Source: Halobacteriales archaeon
Lineage (GTDB): Archaea > Halobacteriota > Halobacteria > Halobacteriales > SKNY01
DNA: 41,048 bases
Reading direction: 5' to 3'
Assembly (NCBI GenBank): GCA_007118975.1
Contig: SKQO01000019.1
Span: 1 to 41,048 of the forward strand
A model generated the notes under the pieces. It searched no databases and had not been told where the DNA came from. It saw nothing but the letters and a program-made list of their open reading frames with translations. The translations under genes and the position numbers were made by a program. Shown piece by piece: positions 17,369 to 26,637 of the stretch (position 1 is the stretch's first letter; every line of letters starts with the position of its first letter).

Positions 17369-18055
17369 TGGGATATCCCCGCTCGCGCCATTATACCCCG
17401 ATAAGGATAATCAAGGGTAGTGGTTGCAATAGCGTGGGAACAACGACCAACTATTTAGGAGTTGATGCACGCCGGTCTACGGTTTCTGGGCCACTGCGAT
17501 GACTTGAGACGGGCATACAACAATTGATCAACATCCATGCGTAGTTACGCGAAGTTACCCATTTCCCGGCGCTAACGCAGAGGCCGTTCCCAGCGACCCC
17601 CGTCATCCTCGAGTAGTCGATCAGGGAGTTCACGACTTCACGTCTCCATTACCGGACAGCGGGTAACGCGACTCGACGCGCTTCGTATCGAACCCTCCAC
17701 ATTATCGCCGAGTCGCGGGTGAACGGTCGCGAGTGTCTCGATACAGCATGGATCTATCCGACCGGTGTAATGAGCGTTCCCCGGTGCGCACGAACCGAAT
17801 CGGGTAATCGACACGAATAGACGATTCTCGCCTCTGCTCCGTCGGGGATTGAATCGCGGTTGGCAGCGTTGGAAATATCCCCGGTGATCGGGATCTGGCC
17901 AGAGTGAAAGCGTGTTCCTGCTGGGTAGCGACACGACTCTCGAGACACGGGCGTTCGGTTCGGTCGGTATCCATCCCCGACAGCGGTGCATGGCCTGTTC
18001 ACGTTTCCCCGAGATGTCGTATATTGCCTCCAACTGCAGGTGACCCGTGCCCGGT
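17369..18055. other. Gene-less stretch
   Basis: Apart from the CBS promoter I see no gene in these 690 bases. The open frames on both strands have mixed codon use and no domain. It separates the CBS gene from the 3' end of the P-loop protein gene. Confidence 0.55.
17389..17397 (-). promoter_or_regulatory. Probable promoter of the CBS gene
   Basis: The minus strand reads GGTATAATG centred about 25 bases before the ATG at 17368. This is the distance expected for a leaderless haloarchaeal transcript. Confidence 0.55.
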
Positions 18056-19396
18056 TTACAGCCCCAAGAGATCCGCGTGGCGATCGAGGACCGTGTCGAG
18101 TTCGATGTTCTTCTCCTCGAGTTCGTACTGGACCCGAACGATCGGTTTGTCGATATCGAGAAGCCGGCTGAGATCGTGTGGTGTCCCCGTGATCACGACC
18201 TCGGGATCGACGCGTTCGATCGTTGCCTCGAGATCACGGAGTTGCTCGTCTCCATATCCCATCGCTGGCAGCACGGCCTCGAGGTGATCGTACCTGTTGA
18301 AGACGGCTTCAAGCGAGCCGACGGCGCTGGGTTCGGGATCGAGGATTTCTCCGGCGTCGTACTGACGGGCTGCGATCATGCCTGCCCCGAACGGGGCATC
18401 ACCGTGGGTTAACGTCGGCCCGTCCTCGACAACTAGGACCCGACGTCCCTCGATGGCGTCGCGATCGGCCGATATTACCGAATCCGCGTGGATGATCGTC
18501 GCGTCGGGATTCGTCTCTCGAACGTTCTCCTCGACCTCGGCGATGGCGGGCTCCTCCGCCGTATTCTCCTTGTTGATGATCACGTAATCGGCGAGACGGA
18601 GGTTTGTTTCACCGGGATGATACCGGATCTCGTCGCCCGGTCGGTGCGGGTCGGCGAGGACCAGATGGAGGTCCGGAACGAAGAACGGCAGTTCGTTGTT
18701 TCCGCCATCCCATACGATGATTTCGGCCTCCGAGCTCGCCTGCTCAAGGATCGCCTCGTAATCAACCCCGGCATAGACGACATTGCCACTCGTGACATGT
18801 CCCTCGTACTCCTCGAGTTCCTCGATCGTCAGGTCGTGCTCGTCAAGGTCTTCCATCGAGGCGAACCGCTGGACGCGTTGGTCGACCAGGTCGCCGTATG
18901 GCATCGGTTCACGGACCACGACTACTTCTTTCCCCCGGGCCGATAGAAGATCGGCAAGCTTGCGACTCGTCTGGGATTTCCCACATCCGGTCCGAACCGC
19001 ATCGACTGCAATTACCGGAACTGGTGATCGAAGCATCATCCGGCCGGGCCCGATCAGGCGAAAATCGGCACCCGCAGCGAGTGCCCGGGAGGCCCGCTGC
19101 ATGACGTACTCGTGGGACACGTCGGAGTACGAGAACACCACCGTGTCCACGTCTTTTTCGCGGATGATAGTTTCCAGCTCGTCTTCCGGATGAATCGGAA
19201 TGCCTTCGGGATACCGCTCGCCGGCAAGTGCTGCCGGGTACCGGCGCGTCGGTGGCGCATCGAGCTCACCGATATTCTGGGCGGTGGTCTGTGTGAAAGC
19301 GACGACCTCACACGTCTCGTCATCACGAAACACCGTGTTGAAATCGTGAAAGTCACGGCCTGCAGCCCCCATGATGAGTACCCTCGTCGACGTCAT
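18056..19396 (-). CDS. Cyclic 2,3-diphosphoglycerate synthetase-like P-loop protein (COG2403)
   Basis: This 446-aa protein begins with a Rossmann-like domain (RVLIMGAAGRDFHDFN, residues 5-20). It then has a P-loop AVRTGCGKS (133-141), DLRLADYVIINKENTAEEP-like guanine or adenine contacts, and IIVWDGGNNELPFF as the Walker B region. The family includes cyclic 2,3-diphosphoglycerate synthetase of methanogens and many uncharacterised members called GTPases in haloarchaea. The carbamate kinase gene begins 32 bases away on the other strand. That suggests a shared role in acyl-phosphate or carbamoyl-phosphate chemistry, so the substrate may not be diphosphoglycerate. Confidence 0.82.
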   Translation of the reverse strand: MTSTRVLIMGAAGRDFHDFNTVFRDDETCEVVAFTQTTAQNIGELDAPPTRRYPAALAGERYPEGIPIHPEDELETIIREKDVDTVVFSYSDVSHEYVMQRASRALAAGADFRLIGPGRMMLRSPVPVIAVDAVRTGCGKSQTSRKLADLLSARGKEVVVVREPMPYGDLVDQRVQRFASMEDLDEHDLTIEELEEYEGHVTSGNVVYAGVDYEAILEQASSEAEIIVWDGGNNELPFFVPDLHLVLADPHRPGDEIRYHPGETNLRLADYVIINKENTAEEPAIAEVEENVRETNPDATIIHADSVISADRDAIEGRRVLVVEDGPTLTHGDAPFGAGMIAARQYDAGEILDPEPSAVGSLEAVFNRYDHLEAVLPAMGYGDEQLRDLEATIERVDPEVVITGTPHDLSRLLDIDKPIVRVQYELEEKNIELDTVLDRHADLLGL

Positions 19397-19428
19397 AGTT
19401 CAACTTGTTCGGCGCCCGAACGAAGAGT

Positions 19429-20364
19429 ATGGTGGGCGATCGCCACGGAACGGGAACGAGTCCTGTCGTCATCGCGCTCGGCGGTAACACGTTGTTGGGA
19501 CAGCAGGGAGTGTGGACGATCGACGCACAGATCGATGCAATCGAACGGACTGCGACAAACGTCGCGGCCGGCCTCGACGCCGGCTACGATATCGTCCTTA
19601 CGCATGGAAACGGCCCGCAGGTCGGGAACCTGCTGCTCGAACAGGATCAGGTCACCGAGACACCACGATTACCCCTTGATGTCCTCGTCGCGGAGACCCA
19701 GGCACAGATCGGCTATCTCCTCCAGCAGCAGCTCGGCAACTCCCTGGATACCGACCAGGAGTTTCTAACGATCCTCACGCAGGTCGTGGTAGATCCTGAG
19801 GACCCTGCCTTCGGGAATCCGACCAAACCGATCGGGCCGTTCTATCGCGAATCGGAAGCAACCGAGAAACCGTTCGAGACACGTCACGTTGGCGGCGATT
19901 CTTATCGCCGTGTCGTGCCATCGCCGGAGCCGGGCGAAATCGTCGAACAATCGGCCATTGTGCGGTTGGTTCGGGACGGGACCCTGGTGATTGCCGCGGG
20001 CGGTGGCGGTGTGCCCGTGATCCGAGACGACGGACTCAGAGGCGTCGAAGCCGTCGTGGACAAGGACAAAACCTCACAGGTACTCGCGGTGGAACTCGGG
20101 GCCGAGGTGTTCGTTATCCTAACCGACGTCACCCACGCGTACCTGGATTTCGACACCGAAGACGAGCGCCCGATACGCGACGTCTCTTCGAGTGCCCTTC
20201 GCTCGCACTTGGAGGCCGGTGAATTCGCCGACGGAAGTATGGCGCCAAAGATCGAGGCGTGCATCCGATTCGTCGAATCAGGCGGTGAATTCGCGGTTAT
20301 TACGACACCAGACAACCTGGAGGCGGCCCTGCAGGGAGAAACCGGGACTGTGGTCAGAAAGTAG
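19429..20364 (+). CDS. arcC: Carbamate kinase
   Basis: This 311-aa amino-acid-kinase-fold enzyme interconverts carbamoyl phosphate plus ADP with carbamate plus ATP. Typical segments are present: VVIALGGNTLLGQ, LTHGNGPQVGNLL, AAGGGGVPVIRD, VDKDKTSQVLA and GSMAPKIEAC. The start at 19429 gives MVGDRHGTG before the first strand; an upstream in-frame start would add eight residues. No arginine deiminase or ornithine carbamoyltransferase is in the window, so the carbamoyl phosphate source is open. The neighbour on the other strand is the COG2403 P-loop protein. Confidence 0.93.
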   Translation: MVGDRHGTGTSPVVIALGGNTLLGQQGVWTIDAQIDAIERTATNVAAGLDAGYDIVLTHGNGPQVGNLLLEQDQVTETPRLPLDVLVAETQAQIGYLLQQQLGNSLDTDQEFLTILTQVVVDPEDPAFGNPTKPIGPFYRESEATEKPFETRHVGGDSYRRVVPSPEPGEIVEQSAIVRLVRDGTLVIAAGGGGVPVIRDDGLRGVEAVVDKDKTSQVLAVELGAEVFVILTDVTHAYLDFDTEDERPIRDVSSSALRSHLEAGEFADGSMAPKIEACIRFVESGGEFAVITTPDNLEAALQGETGTVVRK

Positions 20365-20909
20365 TCCGAGATCACCGCTCGGGGCGCCAGGTGCAATCCC
20401 ATCGCCCAGGTATCACCCGATTTCTCGTCGGATACTCCCGTTGTGGGTGTCTCGGGCGTGAACTACACGACCGAGCATGCCGGGGCGTCGACCGCTCCGG
20501 ATCGATCCTTCCGGGTTCAACGATGCTGGTTGGCACAAGTCAGAATTTCGTCATCGTCGATGCGTTCGTTCCACCACATCCGAGACATGCCCGCCCCGGT
20601 AGCCGGCCAACAATGACGATCGGTACTGGATCGCCGGCTCGAACGACTCGACATCCACCCTCGGGTTAACGAAACGGCATCCTGAACGTTGGAGATTTCA
20701 GGTCAGTCGTCCCACCGGGCAGCACCACGGTGAAACATCGATCGGTTCGATGATGTGTGGGTCCAGCAGATTCGGAGGACCTGAGACATCTGGGTGAGAA
20801 GGGCTGTCTGCCCGCTATCGCCGCCGTCTACGGCCGAGCTCCCACATTGCAATTCCGAAGATCGTGGTGATGGGTAGTGTTATGGCGGCGCTTCCGAAGA
20901 TCATCTCCT
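20365..20909. other. Gene-poor stretch before the sialidase gene
   Basis: No gene is supported here except a possible 29-aa minus-strand ORF at its right end, listed separately. Other open frames have poor codon bias. Confidence 0.5.
20815..20904 (-). CDS. Possible 29-aa single-helix protein
   Basis: The ORF reads MIFGSAAITLPITTIFGIAM followed by WELGRRRRR and TAG: one hydrophobic helix with a strongly basic cytoplasmic tail. Its start lies five bases from the divergent sialidase start, so its own promoter would have to lie inside the sialidase gene, which counts against it. The clean helix-plus-arginine design is unusual for random sequence. It is kept at low confidence. Confidence 0.25.
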   Translation of the reverse strand: MIFGSAAITLPITTIFGIAMWELGRRRRR

Positions 20910-22028
20910 ATGGCAGAAGATAGGGAGATCGGATCGGAGAGGCCGTTTCGCATCAGGCCGGGAGATATCCCGAACCGGGGGATTACTTTCGTCGATCACG
21001 AACGAACCGGTCGGTCCGGTCACGGCGGTCAGTGCCTCGTCGAATGCGGAAACGGTGATCTTCTAGCCTTCTACAGCAACGTCTCGGGCGAGATATGGAA
21101 CGGTCATGGGGTCGCCGGATGGTCGGAGTATCGTCGCTCAACCGATGGCGGGAAAACCTGGGACGAACGGACTGAACTCCCGTATTCGAAACGAGTGTGG
21201 GAAGAGGAGGACGTGTACTCGGCGCTCGCCTTCGCGGCGGTGAAAGCACCTGACGATAGTCTAATCCTCGTCGTCTCGCGGTTCCAGAACGAGCGGTGGA
21301 TCAAGCAGCGCGGACCGGTCTATTTGCGCAGCACCGATCACGGGAAAACCTGGACTGAAGCCCGAGAGCTCGAACCGAGGGCAGCGCCGGGTGACGTGGC
21401 CCTGACGTTTGACGCCGCCTTCACGAAAGACGATACGGTCTATCTCGTTCTTTTCGGTGATGACGGCAACATGGGGTGGGGCCCGTATTCGCTCTACGTT
21501 TCCGAGGACAATGGGCGAACGTTCGATCGGCGGAGTACCCTGCCGTTTCACGAGCACGACTACTACGTCACAGCCGGGGTCATCGAGGACGGCGACATCA
21601 TCGTCTATGCGTACTCCGCACATCACGACGAAGTCGACGAACGGTTCGTGCCCTACGTCATCAGCCGGGACGAGGGGCACACGTGGACGGAAGTCCTCCG
21701 GGCGAATGTTCCAAAGCGGATCCGGAATCCCCAGCTTTCCGCTCGGATCGGCGACCGGTACTTCCTCCACGGCCGAAGCGGCAGTTACGGCGATAACGCC
21801 AACAATTTCGTCCTGTACGCCTCGGATAATGGAATCGACTGGAATGAAGGCATCTATCTGTACGATGGGGGTGCCGGCGGGGACTGTTACTCCACGAATC
21901 AGGTCGTCGGTCGAGACGACCCGGCGGTTCCGAGCCGGCTTCTCATCCAGTCGAGTATCAACTACGATCCGGACTCGAGGCGGGTCAACGAGTGCCACTG
22001 GTGGGTCGAAGACGTCGTCGGGACGTAG
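20910..22028 (+). CDS. Sialidase-like (BNR/Asp-box) glycoside hydrolase
   Basis: This 372-aa six-bladed beta-propeller protein has at least four Asp-box repeats: STDGGKTW, STDHGKTW, SEDNGRTF and SRDEGHTW, spaced 50-80 residues apart. The N-terminal GRSGHGGQCLVECGNGDLLAF fits the first blade of the sialidase superfamily. There is no signal peptide, so it acts inside the cell or is not exported by the usual route. Members of this superfamily cleave sialic acid or other acidic sugars; the substrate is not settled. It opens a region with the aldolase, PHP protein and PL22-like protein. Confidence 0.85.
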   Translation: MAEDREIGSERPFRIRPGDIPNRGITFVDHERTGRSGHGGQCLVECGNGDLLAFYSNVSGEIWNGHGVAGWSEYRRSTDGGKTWDERTELPYSKRVWEEEDVYSALAFAAVKAPDDSLILVVSRFQNERWIKQRGPVYLRSTDHGKTWTEARELEPRAAPGDVALTFDAAFTKDDTVYLVLFGDDGNMGWGPYSLYVSEDNGRTFDRRSTLPFHEHDYYVTAGVIEDGDIIVYAYSAHHDEVDERFVPYVISRDEGHTWTEVLRANVPKRIRNPQLSARIGDRYFLHGRSGSYGDNANNFVLYASDNGIDWNEGIYLYDGGAGGDCYSTNQVVGRDDPAVPSRLLIQSSINYDPDSRRVNECHWWVEDVVGT

Positions 22029-22455
22029 CCACGATGGAACCCGTGGGCTGGACGAATGCCGACCAACCGGATGTGATCGAATGCCGCGACGTCCTCCGTC
22101 GGTGACTTGTTCCGTGAATGGGCAAGACATTGTCTACTGTCCAACTGTATCGAACTGGTCGTCGTGACATGGCGTTCTGATTAGTTTGTTAGGTATGACT
22201 GGTCGAACCGCGATGAAATCGTTCGATTACAGCCTGATGGCATGTAACCTAGGGTCGGTAGTGTCGTTGAGATGCCCCTCCGTCGGAGAGAAGACAACTC
22301 GAACACCCGAGGTAGTCATTTCGGGACGCCTATGCTGGTCCGACTCCGACAAAGAGGGTCATCTGCACACACCACCTTTTGCGGGGGAGGACGAGCGACA
22401 GCTGCCGGCACATCGGGGCGTGGAAGCACGTTCTACCACGAATGAGACCTCGGCG
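22029..22455. other. Intergenic stretch between converging genes
   Basis: The sialidase (plus) and aldolase (minus) converge on this gap. A 23-codon frame just after the sialidase stop is too short to call. I see no terminator with a clear T-run. Confidence 0.5.
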
Positions 22456-23223
22456 TCAGTCGATGTGCTCATCCACGGCAGACCGAAACGATGCCAAACG
22501 ATTGGTCAAAAATGCGCCGTCCGCACCGAGGGCAACATACCCGACACCGGCATCGATCCACTGGCCGGCGATTTCCGGCGTGTCCGCGAAGGCACCGACG
22601 ACTACCTCCGCTGCCTGCGCTCGGTCACACACCTGTCTCATGAGCGATTCGACATCTGGATGGGTAACCTCACCTGGGATTCCGAGCGATTGAGAAAGGT
22701 CGTAAGGACCGAGGAAGACGACATCGATGCCTTCTACGGCGAGAATCTCGTCGATGTTTTCGATCCCCTCGGTGCCTTCGACTTGGACGATGAGGATTAC
22801 CCGTTGATTTTGCTTGTCCGTATACTGTTCCTGTCCCCGGTAATCCCCAGCCCTGACGTACTGGGACAGTCCCCGCGTGCCGATCGGATCGAACCGGGCC
22901 GCGTCAACGGCCCGTTCGGCATCTGCACGAGTTTCCACCTGTGGCACCTGAACGCCGGCAGAGCCGATGTCGAGCGCCCGTTGAATTTCGTGTTTCTCGT
23001 TGGCACGGACCCGCACGATCGGCGCAGCCCCCGCTCGTTGTGCCCCTGCGGCGAGGTGCATCGACGTTTCCGCCCCCAACGGACCGTGCTCCTGATCGAA
23101 GATCACGAAATCGAACTCGGCGATGCCGATCATTTCTGAGACCATCATCGAATCGATGATCTGGAACGTACCGACGACGGTTTCTCCGTCCTGTAGTCGC
23201 GCCCGGATCGTGGATTGTGACAT
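22456..23223 (-). CDS. HpcH/HpaI-family 2-keto-3-deoxy acid aldolase
   Basis: This 255-aa class II, metal-dependent aldolase has a TIM barrel. Visible motifs are FDFVIFDQEHGPLG (catalytic His region), VRVRANEKHEI, VQVEGTEGIENIDEI (metal Glu), VVFLGPYDLSQSLG (metal Asp) and a C-terminal LGADGAFL. The family cleaves 4-hydroxy-2-oxo acids to pyruvate plus an aldehyde, including 2-keto-3-deoxy-L-rhamnonate and 4-hydroxy-2-oxoheptanedioate. Next to a sialidase-like and a PL22-like gene, a sugar-acid substrate is the best inference. Confidence 0.92.
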   Translation of the reverse strand: MSQSTIRARLQDGETVVGTFQIIDSMMVSEMIGIAEFDFVIFDQEHGPLGAETSMHLAAGAQRAGAAPIVRVRANEKHEIQRALDIGSAGVQVPQVETRADAERAVDAARFDPIGTRGLSQYVRAGDYRGQEQYTDKQNQRVILIVQVEGTEGIENIDEILAVEGIDVVFLGPYDLSQSLGIPGEVTHPDVESLMRQVCDRAQAAEVVVGAFADTPEIAGQWIDAGVGYVALGADGAFLTNRLASFRSAVDEHID

Positions 23224-23895
23224 GGTGTCTCGTGCTACCGTACCGAGAAAACGTTTTGCGATCGAAACCGATCGATTCGAATTCCGCGACGACCTCCCCG
23301 TAGCATTGCCGCCCGAGGCCTCTCATCACGGAGTTCAAATCGGGAGGGCACGATGAGGGTGAGAGTTGAGGGAAAAAGATACAGCGGCTTGACGCCGACA
23401 GGTTTCAAGGTTCGTGGGTGGTTTGCGCCTTGTTGTAGCGCAATTGCTATTCCCATCGAAAGTTCCGCGAGTCGATGGATCCGAGAACGATCGTTTACGA
23501 TGACAAGCCAGTTGTGTGGATTGTCGCACTCTACCTGGATGAGGTGGACAGTGAGAGGAATCACCACAAACATCATCGTGAGGCATGGAGTGATCGGGTT
23601 ATGTGGTTGTGCCCGGTCGAATGGCGGACTCTCCACGGCCGTTGTAGAACATGCCGTGGAGTGCCCGAAAATTCGATCGGAAGGTGGTAGTGGGGCGTCA
23701 ACACGACCTGCTTGGCAGTCTGAGGTGATCGATTGGCGGCACGTCGCGAACCCGTCCTAGTCGTCACCCGACATTAGTGGTCACTGCTGATGGCTGTGCC
23801 TCTACCTGCGGGTCGCCTACGCTGGAAGATTGTCGGTTCCAGTTTTTTTCGCGCAGCTAACCCCGACTCAGTCCCGCCCGAATCGGGGATCAATC
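23224..23895. other. Gene-less stretch
   Basis: There are some 670 bases between the PHP gene and the aldolase. Open frames exist on both strands but lack consistent GC3 bias and domains. A T7 run at about 23844-23850 on the plus strand belongs to no identified transcript. Confidence 0.5.
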
Positions 23896-24777
23896 CTACG
23901 CATGGCGCACATCGAATTCGACACCAAGCTCCTCGAGATGCTGAAGCCCGTCGAGCCCGATCCCTAGAATCTGGAAGGTCTCCCAGGGGACGTAGCCGCC
24001 AACCCTGCCGATACCTTTCTGGAACCCGTGCTGATCGCTCCCCGGGACGAGTTCGACACCCTCGCTGTGGAAGACACTACACCCCGCCCGTAGAACCTGT
24101 AAGGCGGCTGGGAGGTTTGTCCCACGAGTCCGATAGTGGGTATTTCCGTTCACCTCGACCGGGATATCCCGGGCGGCAGCTGTCTCCGCTACCGTTGCCA
24201 CATCGAACATCATGAACCGGTCGATGGTCGCCAAGTCGTATTCGTCATGGGAACGCAGCGGCAAGTCGGTAACCCAGGGTTCTGGATCGGCCTTCACGAG
24301 TCGTCGATTGATCGATCCGCGAAAGGGGTGGGGAACGAATAACGGAGTTCCGACCGTGTCCCGCCAGTCCGCCAGTTCCTCCAGGCGGTCACAAATCGCG
24401 GTCGTGTTTTCGGTATCGCCGGCGTCGAGAAAGGGGACCTCCGCGATAAACAAATCGGCGAGGTCCGTCACCGAGCATGGAATGTCCTCGAGCAGCTCAC
24501 GACCAGAAAGTTCCGGAGCAAAGAGCAACTGGAGATCCGGATATTTTTCACGTGCGCGTACCACATCGGCGTGATATTCTTCGAGACCCGCGAGATTACG
24601 CTGATAGCCCGAGTATCTCGCCGCATCACGTTCGTGCAAATAAATGCCCAGATGATCGGTGAGTCCCAGGACCTGGCGACCGGTGAGTCGCGCATGGGTC
24701 AGATAATCGTCCAAGGTCAGCTCTCCCTGTCGCTCGAGTCCCGCGTGATACTGGAGATCGATGTTGTGGACATTCAT
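23896..24777 (-). CDS. PHP-domain metal-dependent hydrolase
   Basis: This 293-aa protein has the PHP layout: an N-terminal IDLQYHAGLERQG supplying a His ligand, GLTDHLGIYLHE, FAPELSGRE with a Glu, VEVNGNTHYR, and GSDQHGFQKGIG near the end. PHP proteins bind three metals and usually hydrolyse phosphoesters; several sit in sugar-catabolism loci. The first His-x-His is less clear than usual, so the reaction is uncertain. The Met at 24777 fits the motif start; an upstream start would add nine residues. The PL22-like gene ends 163 bases upstream on the same strand. Confidence 0.75.
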   Translation of the reverse strand: MNVHNIDLQYHAGLERQGELTLDDYLTHARLTGRQVLGLTDHLGIYLHERDAARYSGYQRNLAGLEEYHADVVRAREKYPDLQLLFAPELSGRELLEDIPCSVTDLADLFIAEVPFLDAGDTENTTAICDRLEELADWRDTVGTPLFVPHPFRGSINRRLVKADPEPWVTDLPLRSHDEYDLATIDRFMMFDVATVAETAAARDIPVEVNGNTHYRTRGTNLPAALQVLRAGCSVFHSEGVELVPGSDQHGFQKGIGRVGGYVPWETFQILGIGLDGLQHLEELGVEFDVRHA

Positions 24778-24940
24778 CGTGGCGCGATGATCGATCAATA
24801 TCAAGACCTGAGGATAAGTCTACGGGAGGTCGCACCGGTGACGCCTTGCCCGAGGTGCAGACTGACGGAATCAAGTCGGTCGCGGCCACTGTTTACCACC
24901 GAGCGAGGTTCCTCGAACGGAGAATCCTAGCGTGATCCGG

Positions 24941-26122
24941 CTACGAATTGCCCTGACCGGAACGGGATCGAGATCTCGAAGTAATGTCGCTCACATCGAA
25001 AACGTACATCCCCCGGTGCCCTTCGTGGGTCGAATCGATGCAAATCATCGTGCCGTCCCGGTTCCAGCGAGGATGCAGGTCGCAGCGAAGCGGCCGTTTC
25101 GGAACGGCCGGCGAGTGAAACGAGCCAAGATCGATTCGGGTTGTCTCCTTGAGATCGTAGAGGAACAAGCTACGTCGTCGGGCCTCGTCTGCGTACGTGT
25201 CACACACCATCCATCGCTCGTCGTCGGGAGCGAACGAATTGTGTCCGTCCTCGTCAATTAGCTCGGGTAACACCACCGAAACGTCGCCGTTCACCAAATC
25301 GTATCGATGAAAGGCGGTACCCGTCGTTTCCTCACGGGTCCAGGCGACGAGCTCCCGAGGGGAACGCCAATCGTAATGGCTAGCCAGGCCATCTACGAGG
25401 CAGCTGAGATTCCCGCTGGAGAGATTCAGCACATACAGGCGATGACACCGTTCACCAGACGGATCGTGCCACCGATGAAGGAACCCGACCCGCTCGCCGT
25501 CGGGGCTTATCTGGGGATGGTTGATCCAGTGCGTGGCCCCCACCATCGATTCCCGAGGATCGAGCGCTGCGAGGTCTGCCAGCGAGACGAGTAGTCGGTC
25601 CGAATTCTCGTCGATGTGGAGGGCGAACAAGCCATCGTCTGCTGGCGCCGGGTCGACGTCTTGTTCTGAGTTGGATGGGCGGTACCCGTACCCGGGACGT
25701 GTCTGGTGTAGTCGCCGAAAGTTGATGGTAACGGATCGGTCGCCGTCGGGTGTAATGGCATAAATCGGTCGGCTGAGCGTGCGGCATTCGCCACTCGTTA
25801 GATCGAGGACGCGAGCTACGAACGACCCACGTTCCCGATCGTTATACACCACTCGGGATTCGTATTCGGGGCCAAGCCACTGTAGCATCGCTCCTTGCTG
25901 GAAATTCCAGGCTGTCGTCGTCCCGAGGCAAGTGGTGGAGCCTGTTTCATTGTCGATTAGGCAGATGTCGGCGCTATCGGTGGCACCCGGCGAGCGGGCG
26001 TCGAAGTCGACACCATGTGCGAGCAGCCACTCCTCGGTCTCGTTCCACGGAGATTTCTCGTAATACCCGAAGAAGTAGTGGCGATCGGGAGGAGTAACGG
26101 ATCGAGCCTCGGCACGCACCAT
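24941..26122 (-). CDS. Beta-propeller protein, oligogalacturonate-lyase (PL22)-like
   Basis: This 393-aa protein of TolB/WD40-like blades includes HWINHPQISPDGERVGFLHRW, GHNSFAPDDERWMVCDTY and DLHPRWNRDGTMICIDST followed by HEGHRGMY. The His-rich blade ends and overall length resemble the PL22 family, in which histidines hold Mn2+ for lyase chemistry on oligogalacturonate, and the related uncharacterised propellers of polysaccharide loci. There is no signal peptide. The neighbours favour carbohydrate turnover. Its enzymatic status is inferred; a pure binding propeller is possible. Confidence 0.65.
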   Translation of the reverse strand: MVRAEARSVTPPDRHYFFGYYEKSPWNETEEWLLAHGVDFDARSPGATDSADICLIDNETGSTTCLGTTTAWNFQQGAMLQWLGPEYESRVVYNDRERGSFVARVLDLTSGECRTLSRPIYAITPDGDRSVTINFRRLHQTRPGYGYRPSNSEQDVDPAPADDGLFALHIDENSDRLLVSLADLAALDPRESMVGATHWINHPQISPDGERVGFLHRWHDPSGERCHRLYVLNLSSGNLSCLVDGLASHYDWRSPRELVAWTREETTGTAFHRYDLVNGDVSVVLPELIDEDGHNSFAPDDERWMVCDTYADEARRRSLFLYDLKETTRIDLGSFHSPAVPKRPLRCDLHPRWNRDGTMICIDSTHEGHRGMYVFDVSDITSRSRSRSGQGNS

Positions 26123-26637
26123 AGCGAGGCGTCCCCCGCGTCGTGTTATAACACTTCTCTATGCCACTCCCTTTGGTCGGCGTCGCAATGTAGGTCAGCA
26201 TCGATCTGTCTCGCCTGCCTGCGTGTTCGAGGTACTGGCACCCAATCTGGTTGGACTCGACGCTGATGATGCGACACGAGCTTCGATGGCCGACTGGCAA
26301 CCCCGAGGCCGGGTAATCCGGTAAGCCCGTGGGACGCAAGCTATCCTTGTATTGTTGCCTCCGGACGAGGAACGTGGTCGGATCGCTGCTGGCGATCCGA
26401 TCGGACGGCGTCAACATGGGCATCGACTCGGCGGATCGTCGTGGTGACACGCATTGCACTACCGACGACCACCAACCCCGGCCGGGTCGTCGAAATCTTC
26501 CGCCCTCCGAGCAAGACAGCAACCTCGTGAAATGGTAATCGCGGTCGTCGAGATCAATCTGCCGGCGAGCGCGACCGGCTGCCGGTAGGCGTCTTCGAGG
26601 GATCGGGCACGAACGCCTCTCTGGCAGGGGGATCCGA
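26123..26637. other. Gene-less stretch
   Basis: No gene is supported in this 515-base gap between the large barrel-type gene and the propeller gene, both on the minus strand. Its length suggests they have separate promoters. Confidence 0.5.

Noticed and set aside
22186-23139. Long plus-strand ORF (317 aa) opposite the aldolase gene
   Set aside because: It runs antisense to a clear HpcH/HpaI aldolase, and its composition is that of a reverse-complement shadow in GC-rich DNA.
23235-23636. 133-aa minus-strand ORF in the gap beside the aldolase start
   Set aside because: It lacks codon bias and any domain, and its end overlaps the aldolase promoter region.
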